From Oscillospiraceae bacterium (lineage in GTDB: Bacteria > Bacillota_A > Clostridia > Oscillospirales > Ruminococcaceae), in contig JAFQAF010000327.1 in NCBI GenBank assembly GCA_017400025.1, positions 1-12,588 of the forward strand: a stretch of DNA of 12,588 nucleotides, in the 5' to 3' direction. Position 1 is the stretch's first letter. Every line of letters begins with the position of its first letter. Shown one piece after another: positions 8,648 through 12,588 of this stretch. Below the pieces are notes generated by a model, which was not told where the DNA came from, ran no database searches, and was given only the letters and a program-made list of their open reading frames with translations. A program made the position numbers and the translations under genes.

Positions 8648-8756
8648 TTAGGTTCACTCTCCTTATGAGTCTTTTTGCGAGAAACGCCTTTTTGCGCCTC
8701 CCATACTTAAAAACGCCTTATATTTTGGCGGAAGGTCTATCGACCAACGGTGTTCA
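8648..8756 (-). other. Long rplW-rplB intergenic region with hairpins and short direct repeats
   Basis: This 109-nt gap is far longer than the other joins of the operon except rpsJ-rplC. Seen in the transcript strand: a GGUC-GAUA-GACC hairpin (8745-8734), a CGCC/GGCG 4-bp stem followed by five U (8730-8709), and a GAG-CGC/GCG-CUC stem around 8700-8679. On the plus strand CTTTTTGCG occurs twice (8671-8679, 8688-8696), as does AAACGCCTT (8682-8690, 8711-8719). ACUC/GAGU pairing could fold the rplB ribosome site into a loop. No open reading frame is apparent. A regulatory role is inference only; it may be an assembly of weak stems with no function. Confidence 0.4.
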
Positions 8757-9050
8757 TTAGAACATGCCGTCGAAGAATTCGATGCCTTTGGATTCAGCTG
8801 TCAGTGTAACGATAGCTTTTTTCATAGCAGCTGTGTAGCCGCCTTTCCAACCTTGACGGCGGAATCTGCCGCGTACAGAGATTGTGTTAACTTTAGCAAC
8901 TTTTACGCCGAACAGTTCTTCAACTGCTTTTGCAATTTCGATTTTGTTAGCGTCTTTTGCTACCTGGAATGTGTATTTTCTGTCAGCAATGCCTTTCATG
9001 CTGTTTTCAGTGATGATTGGCTTGATGATGATATCCTGTGCCATTTTCAT
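8757..9050 (-). CDS. rplW: 50S ribosomal protein L23 (uL23)
   Basis: L23 lies at the tunnel exit and is the docking site for trigger factor and SRP. The protein has 97 residues and starts MKMAQDIIIKPIITENSM, with the family motif KPIITE-x-S. The core has KYTFQVAKDANKIEIAKAVEELFGVKV at 26-52 (shown here as YTFQVAKDANK and IAKAVEELFGVKV), then RRQGWKGGYTAAMKKAIVTL. The ATG at 9050-9048 overlaps the rplD stop by one base (TAATG). It has AGGAGG 10 nt upstream, while the second in-frame ATG at 9044 would be 16 nt away, so the first is preferred. Confidence 0.96.
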   Translation of the reverse strand: MKMAQDIIIKPIITENSMKGIADRKYTFQVAKDANKIEIAKAVEELFGVKVAKVNTISVRGRFRRQGWKGGYTAAMKKAIVTLTAESKGIEFFDGMF

Positions 9051-9673
9051 TATGCGAATACCTCCTCAAGTTTCTTTGCAGCTGCGAGATCTACAACGAG
9101 TGTTTTTGCGTTAACTGTGTCGTATACGTTCATAGCTGTTGCTACTGCTGTTTGTACACCTGGGATGTTGCCAGCTGACTTAACAACCTTCTTGTCAGCA
9201 ACTGCCTGTACCATAAGAGCTTTGCCGGATACGCCGAGGTTAGCGAGCATTTTTACTACTGCTTTTGTAGAGTAATCTGTTACTGCGTAGTCGTTAACGA
9301 TAACCAGCTTGCCTTCTGCTGCTTTAGCAGACAGAGCGGAGCACATTGCCAGTCTCTTAACTTTTTTGTTCATTGTGTAGCTGTAGTCACGTGGTTTTGG
9401 ACCGAGAGCGATACCACCATGTGTCCACTGTGGAGAACGGATAGAACCCTGACGAGCACGGCCTGTACCTTTCTGTCTCCATGGTTTGCGACCGCCGCCG
9501 CTTACTTCGCTTCTTGTGAGAGTAGAGTGTGTACCCTGTCTCTGGTTAGCAAGGAAGTTTACAACTGCTGCATGCATAACCTTTTCATTTGGTGTGATAC
9601 CAAAAACTGCATCAGAGAGTTCAACAGTATCAACTTTTGCACCGTTAATGTCTAAAACATCAAATTTTGCCAT
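9050..9673 (-). CDS. rplD: 50S ribosomal protein L4 (uL4)
   Basis: L4 binds domain I of 23S rRNA, and its long loop reaches the peptide exit tunnel beside the macrolide site. Here the loop (about 45-98) carries the signature GGGRKPWRQKGTGRARQGS at 59-77, then SPQWTHGGIALGPKPRDY. The globular part ends with PGVQTAVATAMNVYDTVNA and the acidic C terminus LEEVFA. Length is 207 residues, normal. In E. coli L4 also represses the S10 operon by attenuation and translational control. The attenuator-like leader before rpsJ here makes L4 an obvious candidate regulator, which is inference. An AGGGAGG site lies upstream, 14 nt after rplC. Confidence 0.98.
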   Translation of the reverse strand: MAKFDVLDINGAKVDTVELSDAVFGITPNEKVMHAAVVNFLANQRQGTHSTLTRSEVSGGGRKPWRQKGTGRARQGSIRSPQWTHGGIALGPKPRDYSYTMNKKVKRLAMCSALSAKAAEGKLVIVNDYAVTDYSTKAVVKMLANLGVSGKALMVQAVADKKVVKSAGNIPGVQTAVATAMNVYDTVNAKTLVVDLAAAKKLEEVFA

Positions 9674-9687
9674 TTTGTTTTCCTCCC

Positions 9688-10317
9688 TTAAGCTTTTACG
9701 CTGTCTGTCAGTACAACGATGCCGCCTTTAGCACCTGGGATTGCACCTTTTACAGCGATGAGATTGTTTTCTGCGTCAATTTTTACAACTGACAGGTTCT
9801 GTACTGTAACTCTTTCAGCACCGAGGTGACCTGGGAGTTTTTTACCTTTGAAAACTCTTGCACCGTCGATAGAACCGTTGGAACCAGCATGTCTTGCAAC
9901 AGGGCCTGTACCGTGTGTTGCTTTCAGTGAGTGCAGGTTCCAGCGTTTGATAACGCCTGCGTAACCTTTACCTTTGCTGATGCCGCATACGTCAACTTTA
10001 TCGCCAGCAGCGAATACGTCTGCTTTGATGATGTCGCCAACGTTTACATTTTCAATAGAATCAAAGCGGAATTCTCTAAGTGTTTTCTTAGGAGCAACGC
10101 CTGCTTTTTCAAAATGACCTTTAGCTGGTTTGGAAAGGCGGGAAAGTTTAACTTCGCCGTAACCCAGCTGAACTGCCTGATAGCCATCGCTTTCAACAGT
10201 TTTTTTCTGTACTACAACACATGGGCCTGCTTCGATTACTGTTACTGGTACTACCATACCATTTTCATCGAACAGCTGTGTCATACCGATTTTTTTACCG
10301 ATAATTCCTTTTTGCAT
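9688..10317 (-). CDS. rplC: 50S ribosomal protein L3 (uL3)
   Basis: L3 is an early assembly protein whose extension reaches towards the peptidyl transferase centre. It has 209 residues, as usual. It begins [20 protein letters not shown], with the GKKIGMTQ motif. The middle contains [14 protein letters not shown] (the L3 signature) and [20 protein letters not shown]. In many relatives this loop reads GSxGAxxxPGRVFKGK, so it is somewhat divergent here ([15 protein letters not shown]). [13 protein letters not shown] and [12 protein letters not shown] follow. An AGGAGG site lies about 10 nt before the ATG. It is separated from rpsJ by 98 nt. Confidence 0.97.
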   Translation of the reverse strand: MQKGIIGKKIGMTQLFDENGMVVPVTVIEAGPCVVVQKKTVESDGYQAVQLGYGEVKLSRLSKPAKGHFEKAGVAPKKTLREFRFDSIENVNVGDIIKADVFAAGDKVDVCGISKGKGYAGVIKRWNLHSLKATHGTGPVARHAGSNGSIDGARVFKGKKLPGHLGAERVTVQNLSVVKIDAENNLIAVKGAIPGAKGGIVVLTDSVKA

Positions 10318-10415
10318 TTCTAAATGCCTCCTGTTAGGTTATTGGTTGACTTTCGCCAACATGACTCCAACTTGTGGTTGAGAGGTTTTGGTTGTTCTAA
10401 TATAAATGATATATA
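10318..10415 (-). other. rpsJ-rplC spacer with GNRA hairpin and alternating CAAC/GTTG motifs
   Basis: In the transcript this 98-nt spacer begins A/U-rich after the rpsJ stop and then carries CAACC (10394-10390 and 10380-10376), GUUGG (10371-10367 and 10360-10356) and CAACC (10348-10344). The best stem is GUUGGC-GAAA-GUCAAC (10360-10345), six pairs including one G·U, with a GNRA tetraloop. A second stem CAAC/GUUG (10380-10377 with 10371-10368) lies just before it, and the two GUUGG copies could swap partners. The rplC ribosome site AGGAGG follows at about 10332-10327. No coding potential is seen. It might adjust rplC translation or mRNA stability; this is inference. Confidence 0.45.
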
Positions 10416-10727
10416 TTAGAGTTTGATTTCGATTTCAACGCCTGCAGGGAGCTGCAGAGTTGTAAGAGCTTCGACTGTTTTGTTTGTTGGTTTCAGAATG
10501 TCGATCAGTCTTTTGTGTGTTCTGTTTTCGAACTGTTCTCTGGAATCTTTGTATTTGTGAACAGCTCTCAGAATTGTGATAACTTCTTTTTCAGTTGGAA
10601 GTGGAATAGGGCCTGAAACTCTTGCACCTGTTCTTTTTGCTGCTTCAACAATTTTTTCTGCTGCTGCATCGATCAACTGATGATCATAACTCTTAAGTCT
10701 AACTCTGATTTTTTCTTTGACTGCCAT
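10416..10727 (-). CDS. rpsJ: 30S ribosomal protein S10 (uS10, NusE)
   Basis: S10 is a 30S head protein and, as NusE, pairs with NusB in transcription antitermination and contacts NusG to couple transcription with translation. The 103-residue length is standard. It starts [20 protein letters not shown] with the [11 protein letters not shown] core. The loop region is [20 protein letters not shown] at 39-58, and [16 protein letters not shown] follows at 62-77, the NusB/ribosome contact region. It is the first gene of the operon. AGGAGG (10740-10735) lies 7 nt before the ATG. The leader before it carries an attenuator-like terminator. Confidence 0.99.
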   Translation of the reverse strand: MAVKEKIRVRLKSYDHQLIDAAAEKIVEAAKRTGARVSGPIPLPTEKEVITILRAVHKYKDSREQFENRTHKRLIDILKPTNKTVEALTTLQLPAGVEIEIKL

Positions 10728-10813
10728 TGTAACGCCTCCTTATAGTATTTAAATGTTTAGCGGCGGTTTCGAATATTGAACACTGCGCCGGGTGTTTCGC
10801 ACCCTTCCAGAAC

Positions 10814-10846
10814 AAAAACCGATTAACCGCCTCGCAGTTATATCGG
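10814..10846 (-). terminator. Intrinsic terminator inside the rpsJ leader (attenuator)
   Basis: The RNA strand folds as CCGAU, a bulged A (10841), UAACUGC, loop GAG, then GCGGUUA and AUCGG: twelve pairs with a single bulge and one G·U, G/C-rich at the base. UUUUU follows at once (10818-10814), then GUU. This is the form of a rho-independent terminator. It stands 87 nt before the rpsJ start and downstream of both promoter candidates, so it would stop transcription before the first gene unless prevented. Its 3' arm (10827-10821) is also one strand of the proposed antiterminator. Confidence 0.85.
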
Positions 10847-10866
10847 AACACAGGACCATTCAGTCC

Positions 10867-10885
10867 GTTAATCACAAAGTTCTGG
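10867..10885 (-). promoter_or_regulatory. Antiterminator 5' strands (pair with the terminator 3' arm and sequence after its U-tract)
   Basis: In RNA, CCAGAAC (10885-10879), a 5-nt link, then GAUUAAC (10873-10867). GAUUAAC is the exact complement of GUUAAUC (10827-10821) inside the terminator 3' arm. CCAGAAC is the exact complement of GUUCUGG (10813-10807) just after the U-tract. Both helices are seven Watson-Crick pairs, with the U-tract left in an internal loop. This fold is incompatible with the terminator. What decides between them is unknown. Confidence 0.7.
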
Positions 10886-10967
10886 CCAGTGGACCTTTCA
10901 CAAGGTCATACACCCTTTGCATTTCAATATTCATTCGCCCGGTTCAAAGATCGGACATACTCGGCGG

Positions 10968-10989
10968 AAAAACCCACGATTCTTCGTGG
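10968..10989 (-). terminator. Small terminator-like hairpin early in the leader
   Basis: The RNA reads CCACGA-AGAA-UCGUGG, six perfect pairs around a tetraloop, followed by G and UUUUU (10972-10968). The stem is short for an efficient terminator, and the U-run is only five long. It lies about 35 nt after the nearer predicted transcription start. It may be a weak terminator, a pause site or simply a structural element at the 5' end. Confidence 0.4.
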
Positions 10990-11031
10990 CAACCTCCCGC
11001 GTCAACGCATAATCTTTGCAGTCGCCTAATT

Positions 11032-11060
11032 ATAATACATCATTTACTTCCGTTTTGCAA
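11032..11060 (-). promoter_or_regulatory. Second, nearer promoter candidate for the S10 operon
   Basis: On the minus strand TTGCAA (11060-11055), a 17-nt spacer, then TATTAT (11037-11032). An overlapping TATAAT (11034-11029) would have a 20-nt spacer. The upstream sequence is A/T-rich with short A-tracts (about 11061-11095). Transcription would start near 11025, giving a leader of roughly 300 nt. It is weaker than the upstream promoter by sequence. Confidence 0.55.
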
Positions 11061-11117
11061 TACTTTTGTAAAACTTTTTCAATAATTGTATTTCAGGCTA
11101 AATCATGTAGAATTTTC

Positions 11118-11162
11118 GGTTTTCTTTTTGTGCAACTTGTACACAAGATGGGTTTTCTTTTT
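11118..11162. repeat. 12-nt direct repeat flanking a small inverted repeat between the two promoters
   Basis: GGTTTTCTTTTT occurs on the plus strand at 11118-11129 and again at 11151-11162. Between the copies is CTTGT-AC-ACAAG (11136-11147), an inverted repeat with 5-nt arms; TTGTG (11128-11132) and CACAA (11142-11146) make another pair of arms with the same region. The block lies downstream of the far promoter and upstream of the near one. A binding site for a regulator is possible, but low-complexity T-rich sequence makes chance repeats likely. Confidence 0.4.
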
Positions 11163-11196
11163 CCACATTCGGGTTTGGTTTTCTCAAACCTTAGAT

Positions 11197-11250
11197 ATAA
11201 TATCAAATCTTTATCGCTTTGTCAATAGTTTACAAAAAAAAATTTTTATT
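11197..11250 (-). promoter_or_regulatory. Strong sigma-A type promoter of the S10-spc operon
   Basis: On the minus strand a perfect TTGACA -35 box (11225-11220) is followed after 17 nt by TATTAT (11202-11197). Directly upstream (11226-11250) runs an A/T-rich stretch with long A and T tracts, like the UP elements of ribosomal promoters. Transcription would start near 11190, giving a leader of about 460 nt. The first transcribed bases include GGUUU-GAGA-AAACC (11190-11177), a small hairpin. It lies just after the terminator of the neighbouring gene, as expected for an independent operon start. Confidence 0.8.
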
Positions 11251-11273
11251 TGGTTAATTTATACAAATCTGCA

Positions 11274-11309
11274 CCAAAAAGACAAAGAGAGCAGGCGCCC
11301 TGCTCTCTT
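11274..11309 (-). terminator. Rho-independent terminator of the amidohydrolase gene
   Basis: A perfect 11-bp inverted repeat (AAGAGAGCAGG at 11285-11295 with CCTGCTCTCTT at 11299-11309), 3-nt loop. On the minus strand it is followed by TGTCTTTTT (11284-11276). It lies 43 nt after the amidohydrolase stop codon and insulates that gene from the S10 promoter about 50 nt further on. Confidence 0.92.
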
Positions 11310-11351
11310 ATTATTAAACATTATATATATTGGTATTCAGTTTCTTTCAAT

Positions 11352-12506
11352 TTAGCCTCTGTCCACAACCAATTCGCCATTTACAAATACTTTCAGAATT
11401 TTTGTGCTGATTTCCAGCGGGTCGCCATCTGTTACAAGCAGGTCTGCGTCCTTGCCTTCTTCAACGGAGCCCACTCTGTCTGCAATGCCGATATGTTTTG
11501 CAGGATTGATTGTGATAGCCTGGAGTGCCGCAAATGGGTCCATTCCTGCCGCCACTGCAAGACCTGCACAGTGTGGCAGATGCTGCTGCGGAATTACCGG
11601 AGAGTCTGTAATTATTGAAACCTGACAGCCTGCCCGTGCCAGAACTCCGGGAGTTGTCCAGCTTTTGTTCCTCAGTTCAAATTTGGATGCACTTGTAAGT
11701 GTAGGGCCTACTGCCAGAGGATAGTCTTCTGCTGCCAGTTCTTCCACAATTAGATGACCTTCTGTAACATGCTCAAGTGTCATTTTTACACCAAATTCCT
11801 TGGCTATTCTTATAGCGTTGAAAATATCATCAGAAGCATGGGCATGGGCTTTGAGAGGCATTTCCCCTTTGATTACCGGGATAAGTGCTTCCATTTTCAT
11901 ATCAAAAGGCGGGCGTTTTGCAATGTCATCACCTGCGGCATCAACCTTTGCGGCATACTCCCTTGCCTTGAAAAGCATTTCACGCAGTTTTGCAGATGTG
12001 GACATTCTTGTGGAGTTACCTTTGTCACGGTAAACACGTTTCGGGTTTTCACCGAATGCGCATTTCATAGCTACATTGTCTTTAACCACCATATCGTCAC
12101 TGCGGCGGCCCACAGTTTTTATGGCAACAAATGTACCGCCCAGAACATTGGCACTGCCAGGGCCTGTGCACACAGTTGTAACACCGCCCTCAACAGCCTG
12201 GCGGAAAGCAGGGTCCATAGCCTTTATTCCGTCTATGCCTCTCATCTGCGGGCAGGCAATATCGTTCATTTCGTTGTAGTCCATTCCTTCATAGCCTATT
12301 CCGTAACCGTCAAGACCGATGTGGCCGTGTGCTTCCACAAAACCCGGATAAATACGGCAGCCGGTAGCATCTATGACATCCACATTTTCGCCTGCCGGAA
12401 TATCAGAATCAATCTTTACTATCTTTCCGTTTCCCACCAGAATATCTGCCTTTACAGGGTCAGGGGAAATTGCATTGTAAACCATACCGTTTTTTATAAG
12501 AATCAT
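11352..12506 (-). CDS. Metal-dependent amidohydrolase (imidazolonepropionase-like family)
   Basis: A 384-residue cytoplasmic enzyme of the amidohydrolase superfamily with no signal peptide. The N-terminal beta-sandwich (1-55) leads to GFVEAHGHIG with H60 and H62, the first metal ligands. Further candidate ligands are H221/H223 (KAHAHASDD), H246 (LEHVTEGH, with H251) and D301 (IITDSPVIP). The blocks CTGPGSANVLGG at 113-124, KCAFGENPKRVY at 148-159 and NSTRMS at 164-169 are typical of a widespread Firmicutes/Bacteroidetes subgroup. The C terminus carries ITINPAKHIGIADRVGSVEEGKDADL at 331-356 (shown as ITINPAKHIGI and RVGSVEEGKDADL). The substrate is unknown; imidazolonepropionase, dihydroorotase or N-acyl amino-acid activity cannot be told apart. 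AGAGAGGG lies 7 nt before the ATG. It has its own terminator and is not part of the ribosomal operon. Confidence 0.9.
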   Translation of the reverse strand: MILIKNGMVYNAISPDPVKADILVGNGKIVKIDSDIPAGENVDVIDATGCRIYPGFVEAHGHIGLDGYGIGYEGMDYNEMNDIACPQMRGIDGIKAMDPAFRQAVEGGVTTVCTGPGSANVLGGTFVAIKTVGRRSDDMVVKDNVAMKCAFGENPKRVYRDKGNSTRMSTSAKLREMLFKAREYAAKVDAAGDDIAKRPPFDMKMEALIPVIKGEMPLKAHAHASDDIFNAIRIAKEFGVKMTLEHVTEGHLIVEELAAEDYPLAVGPTLTSASKFELRNKSWTTPGVLARAGCQVSIITDSPVIPQQHLPHCAGLAVAAGMDPFAALQAITINPAKHIGIADRVGSVEEGKDADLLVTDGDPLEISTKILKVFVNGELVVDRG

Positions 12507-12588
12507 AAATCTGCCCTCTCTTTCATATATTGTAATTATTTTATCATATATAAATAATTATTACTATTCGGGGAAATAAATAAATTTC
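12507..12588 (-). promoter_or_regulatory. A/T-rich upstream region of the amidohydrolase gene
   Basis: The 82 nt before the ATG hold the ribosome site and a very A/T-rich stretch with several TATAAT-like hexamers (for example TACAAT on the minus strand). A convincing -35 box at the right distance is not seen, so I do not fix a promoter. No gene or clear repeat is present. Confidence 0.35.

Larger units (their letters stand above)
10741..11030 (-). promoter_or_regulatory. Structured 5' leader of the S10-spc operon, attenuator-like
   Basis: Base pairing visible in the transcript strand: a closing helix GAAUAUUGAA (10932-10923) with UUCAAUAUUC (10780-10771), ten perfect pairs; hairpin GACCUU-GUGA-AAGGUC (10907-10892) with a GNRA-type loop; helix CCAGAAC (10885-10879) with GUUCUGG (10813-10807); helix GAUUAAC (10873-10867) with GUUAAUC (10827-10821); hairpin GGACU-GAAU-GGUCC (10866-10853); and GGGUG-CGAAA-CACCC (10804-10790). 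The two 7-bp helices cannot coexist with the terminator at 10846-10814, giving two exclusive folds. No known riboswitch, T-box or E. coli-type S10 leader sequence was recognised. The domain begins about 90 nt after the nearer promoter candidate and ends about 35 nt before the rpsJ start. The fold is by eye and no energies were computed. Confidence 0.75.

Noticed and set aside
8709..8730. Rho-independent terminator between rplW and rplB
   Set aside because: Only four G-C pairs with a nine-base loop before five U; too weak to call, and it would split an essential operon.
10741..11025. T-box riboswitch in the rpsJ leader
   Set aside because: The conserved T-box core with the UGGNACCGCG-like sequence is absent; GGGUG occurs but not in that context, and the downstream gene is not an amino-acid gene.
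10792..11085. Plus-strand open frame of 97 codons across the rpsJ leader
   Set aside because: It lies antisense to a region full of RNA pairing and terminator signals, has no recognisable domain, and I saw no good ribosome site; its openness looks accidental.
11128..11146. Rex-type operator (TTGTG...CACAA)
   Set aside because: The arms are separated by 9 nt in a 19-nt site and the inner bases do not follow the Rex pattern; chance is likely in T-rich DNA.
11016..11355. Plus-strand open frames upstream of the leader (70 and 89 codons)
   Set aside because: Very T/A-rich, low-complexity translations overlapping the promoters and the amidohydrolase terminator; no family features.
11754..12557. 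Plus-strand open frame of 267 codons
   Set aside because: Antisense to the amidohydrolase, whose active-site motifs prove the minus strand is coding; the translation is rich in Cys, His and Phe as in a shadow frame.

Overview
The window is the core ribosomal-protein super-operon (S10 operon followed by spc operon) of a low-to-moderate G+C Gram-positive bacterium, all encoded on the minus strand. Reading 5' to 3' from right to left the order is rpsJ, rplC, rplD, rplW, rplB, rpsS, rplV, rpsC, rplP, rpmC, rpsQ, rplN, rplX, rplE, rpsN (zinc type), rpsH, rplF, rplR, rpsE, rpmD, rplO, secY and the first 84 codons of adk. This order, the strong AGGAGG-type ribosome binding sites, the 61-residue four-cysteine S14 and a four-cysteine tail on L24 point to Firmicutes, most likely class Clostridia. 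An Oscillospirales/Ruminococcaceae-like source is my guess only, as I could not run a search.

Layout: 1-253 is partial adk; 292-10727 is an almost gapless run of 22 genes, mostly separated by 1-30 nt or overlapping by 1 nt. Two gaps are longer: rpsJ-rplC (98 nt) and rplW-rplB (109 nt). Both contain small hairpins and short repeats. Upstream of rpsJ lies 10728-11351, with no protein gene but densely packed with control signals: a rho-independent terminator of the upstream gene (11274-11309), a strong sigma-A-type promoter with an A/T-rich upstream element (11197-11250), a second promoter candidate (11032-11060), and a long structured 5' leader. At the right, 11352-12506 encodes a metal-dependent amidohydrolase with its own terminator; it is a separate transcription unit unrelated to translation.

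The most interesting part is the rpsJ leader. It contains a 12-bp, one-bulge hairpin followed directly by five U (10814-10846), a textbook intrinsic terminator some 90 nt before the first gene. The terminator's 3' arm and the sequence just after its U-tract can instead pair, in two perfect 7-bp helices, with 10867-10873 and 10879-10885 upstream. That is the layout of a transcription attenuator with mutually exclusive terminator and antiterminator folds. A perfect 10-bp long-range helix (10771-10780 with 10923-10932) closes the whole domain, and a duplicated GGGUG element offers a further alternative pairing. The whole S10-spc block may therefore be controlled by premature termination. The ligand is unknown: E. 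coli uses L4 for its S10 operon, but nothing here proves L4.

Functionally, the genes make small- and large-subunit ribosomal proteins in co-ordinated amounts, plus the SecY translocon pore and adenylate kinase, the usual downstream partners of this operon.
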